Source of the DNA: Chitinophagaceae bacterium
GTDB lineage: Bacteria; Bacteroidota; Bacteroidia; Chitinophagales; Chitinophagaceae
Reading direction: 5' to 3'
DNA length: 64,000 bases
NCBI GenBank assembly: GCA_016719815.1
Contig: JADJYK010000007.1
Coordinates: 1 to 64,000 of the forward strand
Shown: one piece after another, positions 9,664 to 20,526 of the stretch
How the letters are laid out: the number at the start of each line of letters is the position of its first letter
Numbering within the stretch: position 1 is the stretch's first letter
Made by a program: the position numbers and the translations under genes
The notes under the pieces: generated by a model
Database searches by the model: none
What the model was told of the DNA's origin: nothing
Seen by the model: only the letters and a program-made list of their open reading frames with translations

Positions 9664-11082
9664 TTCGTTAGTATATCTTTTATTGGCTCCACCAACATTT
9701 CAATATCTCCGGCACCGGCAGTTACTAACACTTCACCAAACTCCTTATCTGCATTTACCGCATAGCTGTCTCTTATCCATTTCAGCAATTCAACTTTACT
9801 TATTACACGGCTTCCCTCGTTATTCATCTTTTCTATTATCATTTCACTGCTTACTCCTTCTATTGGCAGCTCCCTTGCAGGATAAATAGGCAGCAGTATT
9901 ACATCATCAGCTATATCCAGCACTTCAGCAAATCCATGTGCCAGATCTCTTGTTCTGGTGTACAGGTGAGGCTGAAATATTACTGTACATTTTTTCTGCC
10001 TGAACAAAGTCTTAACCCCCGTTATCAATGCCTTCAGTTCCGCGGGATGGTGGGCATAATCGTCTACAAATACAATCCCGTCATTCTTTATTATATACTC
10101 AAACCTTCTCTTTACCCCCTTTGAAACTTTCGACAGCAGTTTTTATACTTTCGGCTTCAATACCCAAACTATCTGCAACCGCTATTGCTGCCACCGCATT
10201 CTCCACATTGTGCATCCCGCCCATGTTCAGCTTCACATCAGTAAGTAACTTATCCTTCAGCATTACGTCAAATTCATATCCGCCACCGGCCAACCTGATA
10301 TTAGCAGCATAGATATCAGCACTTTCATTCTGCAAACTGTAGGACAGAACATTATCTGCTTTTAATTCCTTTCCTCTCTTCAACCCAAACTTCTTTAACA
10401 GCAAACCACCTTTCTGCACTTTGGCAGCGAAATCTATAAAAGCATCTTCCATCGCCTCCGTTGTTCCGTAGATATCAAGATGGTCGGCATCCATTGCCGT
10501 AACAACTGCCATATCCGGATTTAGCTTCAAAAAACTTCTGTCATATTCATCGGCCTCCACCACACACAAATTTCTTTTGCTGCTTAAAAAGTTTGTAGCA
10601 TAATTAGCGGATATGCCACCCAAAAATGCATTACACCCAAAACCACTGCTTGTCAGCAAGTGGGCCACCATTGTAGTAGTTGTTGTTTTACCGTGAGTAC
10701 CTGCAATACATATATTGAAAGAACTATCTGTAATAAGTTGCAGTACATCACTTCTCTTTATCACTTTGTAACCGTTTTCACGGTAGAAAACAAGTTCAGC
10801 CTGTTCAGCAGGAATGGCCGGTGTATAAACCACCAAATCCACTTTCGTTGGAATCAACTGCAGGTTTTCTTCATAATGAACAGCTATACCGGCAGCTTCA
10901 AGTTCTTTGGTTAATGCAGTTGCTGTTTTGTCGTAACCGCTAACTTTTAATCCAGCTTTGTGAAAGAACTTTGCAATGGCACTCATTCCTATTCCGCCAA
11001 TGCCGATAAAATAGACAACCCCTTCCTGCCCCTTTACAAAGGGAAATCCAAACTCTTTTTCTATTTTATTCTTATCGATCAT
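9660..11082 (-). CDS. murC: UDP-N-acetylmuramate--L-alanine ligase (frameshift)
   Basis: Adds L-alanine to UDP-MurNAc, the first step of the wall peptide, using ATP in the cytoplasm. N-terminal GIGGIGMSAIA binds the sugar nucleotide. AGTHGKTTTTTM is the ATP loop, VVEADEYDRSFL and AMDADHLDIYG are central-domain motifs, and DDYAHHPAE is the C-terminal ligase motif. The frame breaks in KG-VKRRFE: the G5 run (C5 on plus at 10115-10119) has one base too many. Removing it restores about 473 residues. The uncorrected frame stops right after GGKEKV. The gene is essential, so a true knock-out is unlikely. Confidence 0.93.
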
Positions 11083-11159
11083 TTTTTTATTCCCCCGAAG
11101 GGGGTATTCATAAGGACAGTATTGCTCCCAGCCCCTGAAAGGGAGTAAGGGATTCGTTT

Positions 11160-12269
11160 TTATGCCAAATACTTTTTGTCATTCAATATTTCAAGTATAA
11201 TACCGGCCACTTTGCTGTCAGCATCTGTCACTGCCAGTTTGCTGATATTATTTTTTAACTCTTCCTGTTGCTGTTCATCGCCCGCCAGTTCAGTTGTCAT
11301 TTTGAGCAGTTTCTGCATCGCTTCTGCATCTTTCACCATCAGTGCGGCCTGCTTATTCACTAATTGCATCGCATTAACTGTCTGATGATCTTCTGCCGCA
11401 AATGGGTAAGGAACAAAAATGACTGGTTTTTTTGCCACACACAGTTCTGCAACTGTCATTGCTCCTGCCCTTGCCACAACAATATCTGCAGCAGCATACG
11501 CATATTCCATCTTTGTTATGAACTCATTTACCCAAACGCCATCTTTCCCATCGCAACGTTGCTTCGCTGTTTCAGCATAAGGTTTTCCGGTCTGCCAAAT
11601 CACCTGAAGACCTGCTGCAAGCAAATCATCAAGTCCATTATCAATTGCTTCATTAATTGTTTTAGCTCCGAGGCTTCCTCCAACAACCAGTAATGTTTTC
11701 CGGTTATCATCGAGCCGGAAAAAACGAATCCCTTCTGCTTTACTAACAGAAGCATTTGCTATCTCTATCCGAACAGGATTGCCCGTTACTACAATTTTCT
11801 CAGCTGGAAAAAATTTTCCCATCCCATCAGTACCTGTAAACACCTTTACTGCCTTTCTGCCAAGTATCATATTCGATTTCCCGGCAAAAGAATTAGACTC
11901 ATGAATGAAAGTCTTTATTCCCTTAGCCTGTGCAAAACGCAAAACCGGAAAACTTGAATACCCCCCCACACCAACCACTGCTTCAGGTTTGAAATTTTTA
12001 AAAATCTTTCTTACCTGTATGAAGCTTTTTATCAGTTTATATGGCAACCCGATATTCTTAATCAAAGAGCTGCGGTTAAACCCGGCAATATCTATTCCTT
12101 CAATTTTATAGCCTGCCTGTGGTACTTTTTCCATCTCCATTTTTCCTTTGGCCCCGATAAACAAAATCTCAATCTCCTTGTCATTATTTCGTAGGGCATT
12201 GGCGATTGCAATTGCAGGAAAAATATGACCTCCTGTTCCTCCGCCTGCAATAATTATTTTCCTGCTCAT
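11160..12269 (-). CDS. murG: UDP-N-acetylglucosamine--lipid I transferase MurG
   Basis: Peripheral membrane glycosyltransferase (GT28) that converts lipid I to lipid II. 369 residues, intact. AGGGTGGHIFPAIAIA is the N-terminal G loop, VGVGGYSSFPV lies in the acceptor domain, VVGGSLGAKTINEA opens the donor domain, and VARAGAMTVAELCVAKKP is the UDP-GlcNAc binding stretch. Length is typical. The 77-bp gap to murC is unusual for this compact cluster and contains two short C/G inverted repeats of the CCCCC-GAA-GGGGG kind. Confidence 0.95.
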   Translation of the reverse strand: MSRKIIIAGGGTGGHIFPAIAIANALRNNDKEIEILFIGAKGKMEMEKVPQAGYKIEGIDIAGFNRSSLIKNIGLPYKLIKSFIQVRKIFKNFKPEAVVGVGGYSSFPVLRFAQAKGIKTFIHESNSFAGKSNMILGRKAVKVFTGTDGMGKFFPAEKIVVTGNPVRIEIANASVSKAEGIRFFRLDDNRKTLLVVGGSLGAKTINEAIDNGLDDLLAAGLQVIWQTGKPYAETAKQRCDGKDGVWVNEFITKMEYAYAAADIVVARAGAMTVAELCVAKKPVIFVPYPFAAEDHQTVNAMQLVNKQAALMVKDAEAMQKLLKMTTELAGDEQQQEELKNNISKLAVTDADSKVAGIILEILNDKKYLA

Positions 12270-12274
12270 TACTT

Positions 12275-13540
12275 TTACTTTACTGTTTCTGCCGCCACTT
12301 TTCCTTCCTGTATTTCAACATTCCTTGCCACACTCAATATAATTCCGATTGCCAGGCAGGTAAAAATGAAACTCGTTCCGCCCATACTCACCAGCGGCAA
12401 CGTAACCCCGGTTACCGGAAACAAATTCACCGTTACTGCCATGTTTGCAACTGCCTGAATTGCCAGTGTAAAACTTAAACCCAGGGCAAGAAATGCACCG
12501 AATGCAAAAGGACATTTTTTAAAAATTCTTATACACCTGTATAAGAAAACCAGGTATACAAACATGATAAATGCGCCACCTGAAAGCCCATATTCCTCAA
12601 TTATAATTGCATAAATAAAATCATTATACGCCTGTGGCAAATAATCTCTCGTCGTGCTGTTTCCGGGACCAACACCAAAGAAACCTCCTTTTGAGATAGC
12701 CACTTTCGCCTGGCTAACCTGGTAATCATCATTATCCACATCTTTACTGCCATATATAAAACTCTCTACCCTGTTTATCCATGTATCCACCCTGACTAAA
12801 ATTCCGGAAGATGTTTTTCCCTGAACAGAAGATGATTGATCACCCGAACTTTTGTGACGAATAACTGCAGCGGCAATAAGAAATACTACGGGGATGAGAG
12901 CAGCTCCTATCACCATCAATATGTGCTTTGTGCTAACCCTCCCGATAAAAAGTAACAGCAGGCAACTTGCACCTAAGAGCATCGCTGTTGATAAGTTGGC
13001 TGGCGCTATTAATGCACATACGATAAGAACGGGAGCGATAACAGGCAAAAAGCCTTTTCTTAAATCTTTAATTACATCCTGTTTTTTACTAAGCAACCTA
13101 GCCAGGTACATAAATAGTGCCAGCCTTGCGAGGTCAGAGGTTTGCATCGTCATGTTAATAAAAGGCAGGCGAATCCACCGGCTTCCTTCATTCATTTTTA
13201 CTCCAAAAAAAAGCGTATAAATCAATAAAGGAATAGAAACAAGAAATACCACTTTTGCCACCTTTGAGTAAAATGTATAGTTAACAAGATGGGCAAAATA
13301 AATGACCATAATACCAGCCAGAATGAACGCCACCTGTTTAAACAGGTAAATTTCTGTATTACCCTTATAGTTTTTATATGCCAAAGAACCTGTGGCGCTG
13401 TACACCGCCAGCAATGAAACAAGGGTGAGCAGTATTACCAATGCCCAAATAACTTTATCACCTTTTGTTTTACTCAAAAGGTTATTGGCATTGAATGGAT
13501 TCCTCAACTCATTAAGTCGTATATCTTTTGCCGCAGTCAT
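12275..13540 (-). CDS. ftsW: Septal peptidoglycan polymerase FtsW (SEDS family)
   Basis: Multi-spanning SEDS glycosyltransferase, 421 residues, that polymerises lipid II together with FtsI. About ten hydrophobic segments are visible. Family motifs include MNEGSRWIRLPF, the conserved SQAKVAISKGGFFGVGPG stretch and C-terminal PLVSMGGTSF. A hydrophilic extracytoplasmic loop of about 60 residues, rich in Ser (SSGDQSSSVQGKTSSG), lies between segments seven and eight. It sits 5 bp from murG and 6 bp from murD, so it is in the same transcript. Confidence 0.94.
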   Translation of the reverse strand: MTAAKDIRLNELRNPFNANNLLSKTKGDKVIWALVILLTLVSLLAVYSATGSLAYKNYKGNTEIYLFKQVAFILAGIMVIYFAHLVNYTFYSKVAKVVFLVSIPLLIYTLFFGVKMNEGSRWIRLPFINMTMQTSDLARLALFMYLARLLSKKQDVIKDLRKGFLPVIAPVLIVCALIAPANLSTAMLLGASCLLLLFIGRVSTKHILMVIGAALIPVVFLIAAAVIRHKSSGDQSSSVQGKTSSGILVRVDTWINRVESFIYGSKDVDNDDYQVSQAKVAISKGGFFGVGPGNSTTRDYLPQAYNDFIYAIIIEEYGLSGGAFIMFVYLVFLYRCIRIFKKCPFAFGAFLALGLSFTLAIQAVANMAVTVNLFPVTGVTLPLVSMGGTSFIFTCLAIGIILSVARNVEIQEGKVAAETVK

Positions 13541-13546
13541 TTTGTT

Positions 13547-14886
13547 TTACAATTCTTTTACCGCCTTTTTAAATTGCTGACCCCTGTCTTCATAATTTTT
13601 GAATAAATCAAAACTGGCACAAGCCGGGCTAAGCAGTACCACATCGCCCTTTTCTGCCAATTGGTATGCTGTCATTACAGCATCAGCAGCACTGGCAGTT
13701 TCAACAATTTTTTCTGTTATTGAATCGAACGCTTCATATATCCTTGCGTTATCAGCACCAAGACATACTATTGCCTTTACCTTTTCTTTTACCAGGTCTG
13801 CAACAAGGGAATAATCATTCCCCTTATCCACCCCACCAAGAATCAGTACTGTTGGCCTAGTCATGCTTTCCAGGGCATACCAGGTTGAATTTACATTGGT
13901 AGCCTTACTGTCATTAATAAACTCAATACCCCGAACTGTAGCCACAGGTTCCATGCGGTGTTCAAGATTTTGAAAATTCTGAACAGCATCCCTGATCTTG
14001 TCTTTCCTGATATCCAGCGTAGTGGCCGCCACACATGCTGCCATAGTATTGTACTGATTATGCTTCCCCTTTAAAGCAAAATCATATACACTCATACTGG
14101 TAAACTCCTGTCCTGTTCTTACGTACATGTCTCCGTCTTTAATAAATGCACCGTTTGGCAATTCCTTTTTCATACTAATTGGCAGTTGGTTTGAGTGAAT
14201 ATTGAATGTGTCTATATATTTTATTGTCATCGCATCATCAGCACAATAGATGAAATAATCACCCGGCTGTTGATTCATTGCGATCCTGAATTTGCTTTTT
14301 ATATAATTTTCAAACTTATAGTCGTAACGGTCAAGATGATCTTCCGTTATGTTAGTCAGCACTGCTACATCCGGCCTGAAAGCTTTGATATCATCTAACT
14401 GAAAACTGCTCACTTCCACCACATAAATCGGTCTGGGATCTTTTGCAACTTGTTTTGCAAATGATTCGCCGATGTTTCCTACCAGGGCACAGTTCATTCC
14501 GGCCTGTCTGCAGATGTGATAAATAAGTGTAGTAGTAGTAGTCTTCCCGTTGCTTCCGGTAATAGCCACAATAATGCTTTCACCCTTGAAGCGATACGCC
14601 AGTTCTATTTCACTTATGACCGGTATCCCTTTAACCCTTATTTTCTTTACTATCTCCGCTTTATCCGGGATACCAGGGCTTTTCATCACCTCGTCCGCAT
14701 TTAAAATTTTTTCTTCTGAATGCCGCCCTTCTTCAAAATCAATACCCGCAACAATCAGTTCGTTGCGATATTCCTCTTTCAAAGAATTTCCTTCAGACAG
14801 AAAACATCATACCCCTGCTGTTTCGCCAGCAGTGCTGCGCCTGCTCCGCTTTCGGCGCCTCCCAGTATGACAAATCGTCTGTTCAT
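13547..14886 (-). CDS. murD: UDP-N-acetylmuramoyl-L-alanine--D-glutamate ligase (frameshift)
   Basis: Adds D-glutamate to UDP-MurNAc-L-Ala. The ATP loop ITGSNGKTTTTTLIY, VVEVSSFQLDD, NITEDHLDRY, EHRMEPV and FINDSKATN are all present. The longest uninterrupted frame starts only at 14782 and lacks the N-terminal UDP-binding strand. That strand is found upstream in another frame: ATG at 14886 gives MNRRFVILGGAESGAGAALL and joins the main frame near 14800 if one missing base is restored (VF-SEGNSLKEEY). Restored length is about 446 residues, the family norm. The segment MNRRFVILGGAESG is the expected MurD N-terminus, so this start is preferred. Confidence 0.92.
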
Positions 14887-15026
14887 AAAATCATCTTTTT
14901 GTACGGAGTACGGTTCTTCATAAGTATTGGCTTCAATTACAACTGCACCACAATTCTGTTAAATCAGATCTAATTTTTCTCAAAGGATTGGGACTGGTTT
15001 TTCAACACTATTTTTGTTTAATCACA

Positions 15027-16304
15027 TTATCTCAGTTTCAATGTCACTATACTGAAAACAACCAGCAACACTGTTACTATCCAGAAACGATTTACAATTT
15101 TTACTTCATGATAACCCTTTACCTGGTAATGGTGATGAAGCGGTGCCTTTAAAAAAATTCTTTGCCCTTCTCCATATTTCCTTTTTGTGTACTTAAAATA
15201 GCTTACCTGCAGCATTACACTCACAGCCTCTGCGAAGAACACCCCGCAGAAAATAGGAATCAATAATTCTTTGTGTACAATAATGGCCAGTGCAGCGATA
15301 ATTCCGCCAAGTGTAAGACTGCCCGTATCACCCATAAATATTTGCGCCGGAAATGAGTTATACCATAAGAATCCAATACAAGCCCCGATCATGGCTGCAA
15401 TGAAGATTGACAGCTCATCAAGACCGGGGATAAACATTATGTTTAAGTAGTCTGCGAAATATAGGTTGCCACTGGCATAAGCGAATATGCCAAGCAACAC
15501 ACCGATTATGGCCGAGGTTCCCGTTGCTAATCCGTCAAGCCCATCGGTAAGATTTGAGCCATTTGAAACTGCCGTAATAATGAATATTACGATAAGAATG
15601 TACAACACCCATGTATAGTCTCTCCAGGAAGCAGGCAAAAGCTTAGCGTAATTAAACTCATGATTCTTTACAAACGGAATGGTTGTTATGGGAGTTTTTG
15701 TTTCTGTAAAATATCTTGTTTTACCATTAATGCTTTTTGAAAAAACCGTAGTATCTGTTGGCGGCACATGCCCCACGTACTCTCTCCAAATCTTTACGTC
15801 ACTGTTAAAATATAGTGTGAGCCCAACCAACAAGCCCAGACCAATCTGCCCAAGTATTTTAAACCATCCGGCCAGTCCGTCCTTATCTTTCTTTTTGTAC
15901 TCTTCACCTTTTTGCTGTGCGAGTCTTTTACTTCTCAATTTCAGGTAATCATCAATAAAGCCGATTATACCCATCCACACGGTACAGATAAGCATCAGTT
16001 GCACATAAACTTTTGTCAGGTTGGCAAGTAATAATGTTGGAATAATGATGGCGGCTATGATGATGATACCGCCCATTGTTGGCGTACCTTTCTTTTTTTC
16101 TTCACCAGGCAAACCTTCTTCACGGATGCTTTCACCAATTTGCTTTTTCTGCAAAAACTTAATCAGTTTCTTGCCATACACAGTTGTAATAAATAACGAC
16201 AACAAAACAGCCAGCAATACCCGGAAAGTAATAAAACCAAAAAGCTTATTACCCGGGAAATTGAAGCCTTCGCTATTTAGCCAGTCAAAAAAATGATACA
16301 ACAT
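15027..16304 (-). CDS. mraY: Phospho-N-acetylmuramoyl-pentapeptide transferase MraY
   Basis: Integral membrane enzyme that makes lipid I from UDP-MurNAc-pentapeptide and undecaprenyl phosphate. 425 residues, with about ten membrane segments. Catalytic landmarks are FIDDYLKLR with the Asp pair, NGSNLTDGLDGLATG, FMGDTGSLTLGG, and the His-rich PLHHHYQVKG near the end. It is longer than the usual ~360 because of a periplasmic insertion (about residues 170-215, around VPPTDTTVFSKSING), as in other Bacteroidota. The gap to murD is 140 bp without a gene. The leader before the ATG is A/C-rich (AATAACAACTAACC) with no Shine-Dalgarno sequence. Confidence 0.95.
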   Translation of the reverse strand: MLYHFFDWLNSEGFNFPGNKLFGFITFRVLLAVLLSLFITTVYGKKLIKFLQKKQIGESIREEGLPGEEKKKGTPTMGGIIIIAAIIIPTLLLANLTKVYVQLMLICTVWMGIIGFIDDYLKLRSKRLAQQKGEEYKKKDKDGLAGWFKILGQIGLGLLVGLTLYFNSDVKIWREYVGHVPPTDTTVFSKSINGKTRYFTETKTPITTIPFVKNHEFNYAKLLPASWRDYTWVLYILIVIFIITAVSNGSNLTDGLDGLATGTSAIIGVLLGIFAYASGNLYFADYLNIMFIPGLDELSIFIAAMIGACIGFLWYNSFPAQIFMGDTGSLTLGGIIAALAIIVHKELLIPIFCGVFFAEAVSVMLQVSYFKYTKRKYGEGQRIFLKAPLHHHYQVKGYHEVKIVNRFWIVTVLLVVFSIVTLKLR

Positions 16305-16328
16305 ACTGGTTGTGGTTAGTTGTTATTA

Positions 16329-17793
16329 TTACTTTTCTAATTCTTCAAACAATTCACTCACTACTTCTTTATCATCAAAATGATTTCTCACTCCGTTTAT
16401 TTCCTGGTACTTCTCATGTCCTTTCCCCGCCACTAACACTATATCCTCTTTTCCGGCAAGGCTGATGGCCGTTTTAATAGCCTGCTTTCTGTCAACTATT
16501 GAGATATACTTCCTTTTATAAGCCGCTGCCAATCCTTCTTCCATATCAGCAATAATCTGCTGTGGGTCTTCAGTCCTGGGATTATCACTGGTGAATATCA
16601 CCCTGTCGCTATGTTCGCAGGCTACAGTTGCCATCACCGGCCGCTTCGTTTTATCTCTGTCGCCTCCACAACCCACCACAGTAATCACATTTTCAAATCC
16701 CCTGCGCAGCTTTTTGATAGTTGCCAGCACATTCAACAGCGCATCGGGTGTATGAGCATAATCGACGATGGCAATCACTTTTTCATTGGCAGAAACGATA
16801 TAATCAAACCGTCCTTCTGCACCTGATAATTCGCTTAACGCTGTAAGCACCTGCTGCTTTTCTTCCCCCAAACAAACTGCCGTTCCATAAACAGCAAGCA
16901 GATTGTATGCATTGAACTCTCCTATCAGCCTGAAATGCACTTCCACGTCATTAACTGTCATCACTAATCCGCTAAGACTGTTATCAAGTACTTTTCCCTT
17001 GAAATCGGCCACTGTCCTCAAGCTGTAGAAATATTTTTTAGCTAGTGTATTCTGCAGCATCACAGATCCTCTTTTATCATCTGCATTGCAAATGGCAAAC
17101 GCTGATGAAGGCAATCCGTCAAAAAATGCTTTTTTCACCCTGATATATTCATCAAATGTTTTATGATAATCAAGATGGTCATGAGTTATATTGCTAAAGA
17201 CACCACCGGCGTATTGCAACCCTGCAATCCTGTGCTGATGAACTGCATGTGAGCTTGTCTCCATAAACACATAAGCACAGCCTTTGTCCACCATTAGTTT
17301 CAACAGTACGTTCAGGCTGATTGCATCGGGTGTGGTATGTGTGGCCGGAATCACTTCTGCGCCAATGATATTCTCTACAGTACTTATCAAACCACAGGTA
17401 TATCCCAATCTTGTAAAGAGCTTGTACAACAATGTTGCAATCGTTGTTTTACCATTCGTTCCTGTAATACCTACCAGTTTCAGTTTTTCAGATGGTCTTT
17501 CAAAAAAGTTACAGGCAATATATCCGGCAGCCGCAGCACTGTTTTCAACCTGCACATACACTACTTTTTCATTTTGGACAGAAGGCATTTCCCTGACATA
17601 CTACAGCAACGGCGCCTTTCTCAACTGCTTTGTTTATATAATCATGTCCATCAGCCCAAACACCTTTTACCGCTATGAACAGTGAACCGTCTTTTATCTT
17701 TCTTGAGTCTATTTGTATATCCTTTATGTCAACTACAGTACTTCCCTGTACTATTCTTAATGCAACCTTATATAAAACATCCTGCAGAATCAC
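16329..17793 (-). CDS. murE: UDP-MurNAc-L-Ala-D-Glu--2,6-diaminopimelate ligase (frameshift)
   Basis: Adds the third residue of the wall peptide. The N-terminal domain has IDSRKIKDGSLFIAVKG, and the central domain has GITGTNGKTTIATL. The substrate motif DNPRTEDP (DNPR) predicts meso-diaminopimelate rather than lysine. The first 75 residues sit in one frame, which ends in VVCQGNAF. The rest sits in another. Removing one C from the run at 17591-17593 (plus strand) gives VVCQEMPSVQNEK and about 487 residues. The gene follows ftsI by 22 bp and precedes mraY by 24 bp. This is an essential enzyme, so the break is probably artefactual. Confidence 0.93.
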
Positions 17794-17815
17794 AAACAGA
17801 AATTTTTAAAAATCA

Positions 17816-19945
17816 TTAACTTAATTCAAGCCATACAATTTTACCTTTTCCAAGAAAGGTACCTGCTTCAACAGATTGTATTGTCACTTTCCCCCTGCCC
17901 CTTACCTGTACTTTCAATCCCATATTTTCCAATAAAAAGACTGCATCTTTCAACCCCATACCTTTAACATTGGGCATCACTTGCTGCCGCACTGTTGTCA
18001 TTCTTACAACTGGCTTATAATTATTTGCAGATACAGTTGCCCAGGTAGCCGTTCTTGCCGAATCGGCGTACTGCATATTCATTGACTGAAGCACTTTCTT
18101 TATATCACCCGCATCTCCAGCATAAAAAAAAGCAGAACTGTCTTTTGCCGCAAAAAAATGAGACGGTGTTTTCTTCTCCACATACATAGCATAAAGCTTG
18201 GTTGCAATCTCTCTGAATACCGGGGCCGCCACTGTGCCACCGTAATGTGAAGCAGCATGAGGCTTGGTTCTTATTACTACAATGCAGGTGAACTGTGGTT
18301 TGTCAACAGGAAAATATCCTACAAAAGTTGCCTGGTAAACACCATGAGAATATTTTATCGGGCCATCAGATACATGGGCAGTACCCGTTTTCCCGGCAAC
18401 GGCAAACGTTATCCCATTCATTACTTTCCTTGCTGTTCCTTCAATAACTGTCGCCTCCATTGCCGATCTCGCTGCACTCACTACTTCAGGTTTGCATACT
18501 TGTTGTTCAATAACAACAGGCTCGAAGTGTTTCAATAGCACACCGTTGCTCCTGATACTGTTTACCAGGTAGGGTTTCATCATCTTTCCGTTATTGGCAA
18601 TTGCATTGTATAATGCCAACGTGCAACGGACTACCTTGCAAACCATATCCAAAACTCATCCATAGCATATTTCCTTCATCACTTCCTTTTTGGTTAAGTG
18701 TAGCCATGGTTGGCCTGGGAACATTTGTTAAATCAATAGGTGAACGAACATCTAAATGAAATTTGTGCAGGTAATCTTTCAATTCGGCCGGCTTCTGCGC
18801 AAATGCCTTATATGCCAATTTGCTCATCCCTACATTAGAACTATGTGCAAAACACTCTTTGACTGTAAGTACTGCTCTAGGTGATCTTTCTGCATCCACA
18901 ACAATTTTGCTTCCAACCTGTAAACGGCCTGCACCACCTACTTCTACTTTATCGTCAATCTTACTTGTGCCTTTTTCCAACACAGATAATAATGTAGCAA
19001 GTTTGATGGTGGAGCCAGGCTCAGTGGCTCTTAAGGCATAGTTATCATCTTCCCAGTATGAGCCATCAGGGCGACGGCCCAAATTTGCCATAGCCTTTAT
19101 TTTTCCGGTAGCTGTCTCCATTACAATTGCAGTACCATAAGGACCCTCACACTGCATCATCATTCGCATCAGTGCTGTTTCTGTTATGTCCTGATGTTTA
19201 CATCAATAGTGGTATAAACATCTTTCCCATTAATAGGGTCTGTTTGAGAACCTTCAATCGGGATTGCCGTTCCGCCTGCTATATATCTAACCAGTTTTTG
19301 TCCTTCAATTCCACTCAGAACAGAATCATAACTCATTTCCAAGCCTACGTTCTGCTTCTTTGTTTTCTTATTTGCCCCAATAAATTCTCTTGATAAACCT
19401 ATTGTTCTGTTGGCCAATAATCCGAATGGAGTTTCCCTCTTACTGTTCACTTCCACAATCACACCGCTTTTGTTTCTCCCCAAACGAACCAGCGGAAACT
19501 CACGATAGACTTTATACTGTTCAAAATTCAATTTCTTCTTCAGCGGAAAATAGCGGTCTTTCAGCTTATATGCCTGCTGTAGCTCCCGCTTGTATTGGAT
19601 TTGGGTTTTATCCTGAAAATAGTTGGCCAGCGACAATGATAAAGAATCTGCATTTTCATAAAAGCGTTTTCCTTTCTTCTCTCTCAGTCCTTCCGCATTA
19701 AAATCTATATAAATATCAAAAGTTGGAATAGAGGTACTCAGCATCTGGCCATCTTCGCTGTAGATAGTACCCCTTTCGGCATCCAGGGTAATATACCGCT
19801 GATGAAGACTGTCGCTCATATTGCGCCAGTAGCTTCCTTGAAAATGCTGAATGTAAAAAGCCCTGCCCAGCACCATCAGACTCAGTATCACAATACCGAG
19901 AAAACTGACGTAAACCCGCCAAAGTATGTCCTTTTTTATTTCCAC
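17816..19945 (-). CDS. ftsI: Septal transpeptidase FtsI/PBP with C-terminal PASTA domain (two frameshifts)
   Basis: Class B penicillin-binding protein cross-linking septal wall. It has an N-terminal membrane anchor (about residues 10-30), a dimerisation domain with DAERGTIYSEDG, and a transpeptidase with EPGSTIK (SxxK, about residue 312), SSN (about 369) and AGKTGTAHVSDG (KTG). One PASTA repeat (VMPNVKGMGLKDAVFLLENM) ends the protein. The coding region is split in three. A C is missing near 19193 (NI-QDITETAL). Near 18621 two bases are missing (SPLH-LALYNAIANNG), or one is extra. The restored length is about 710 residues, and the span 17816-19945 is an exact multiple of three. The PASTA domain in an FtsI-position protein is common in Bacteroidota. 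Confidence 0.92.
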
Positions 19946-20062
19946 TGTTTGTCCATAGCCATAACACCTGCAGGCAGGGGTTGTGGATTGTTTTTAGTTG
20001 TTGTTCGTTAGGTCTATTCGTTCACCTTTCTATAGTTCGTAATAAGAAAGGTTCTTCTCCAT

Positions 20063-20404
20063 CTATTTCTTTGCCACACTATCTTTCAGCACTACTGGCG
20101 ACTCTACCAGTTCTTTCAATCCCAGCGGCTCTACTGCTTTGATCAGTTCGCTTTGCTTACTCTGAAACATCACTTTACTCTTTACAGCGATGTATTCATA
20201 CTTCAGTTCTTTTACCTCTTTAGCTGTTTTGTTTATCCGTCTGATAGTCTTGTCTGCGTAGTGTCCATTATAGATATACAATACTGCGAGCACGGCGAGA
20301 AACAAAATGAAAGGCACTTGTTTTACAACTGCCTGATAGTTCAACCAGCGTTTCCAACTGGTTTGCTTTGCAACCTCCTCCTCTTGTTTTTGCTTTTCCT
20401 CCAT
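20063..20404 (-). CDS. ftsL: FtsL-like cell division protein
   Basis: 113 residues: a Glu/Lys-rich cytoplasmic start, one membrane segment VPFILFLAVLAVLYIY (about residues 30-47), then a short coiled-coil ectodomain with KTAKEVKELKYEYIAVKSKVM. This matches the FtsL-like putative cell division proteins of Bacteroidota in length and topology, and in its place between rsmH and ftsI. Sequence identity to classical FtsL is always low, so the name rests on position and architecture. FtsL joins FtsQ in the periplasm to activate FtsW-FtsI. The ~115 bp to ftsI carries no gene. Confidence 0.85.
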   Translation of the reverse strand: MEEKQKQEEEVAKQTSWKRWLNYQAVVKQVPFILFLAVLAVLYIYNGHYADKTIRRINKTAKEVKELKYEYIAVKSKVMFQSKQSELIKAVEPLGLKELVESPVVLKDSVAKK

Positions 20405-20433
20405 TGCTTTTAACTGGACTTCTTTAGGAGTTT

Positions 20434-20474
20434 ATCAACCCTGCTTGGCGGAACCGCCGGCAAGCAGGGTTGAT
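20434..20474. repeat. 41-bp palindrome between rsmH and ftsL
   Basis: Perfect 14-bp arms ATCAACCCTGCTTG (20434-20447) and its complement (20461-20474) around a 13-nt centre that can itself pair as GGCGG-AA-CCGCC. It has no T tract on either strand that would make it a classical terminator. It resembles the CCTGCC/GGCAGG family of extragenic palindromes also seen at 45872-45891. Confidence 0.85.
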
Positions 20475-20526
20475 TTCAAGGGATATAGACTTTCCAAAAA
20501 TGTATGCTCAAGGTTTGTCTTCTTTT

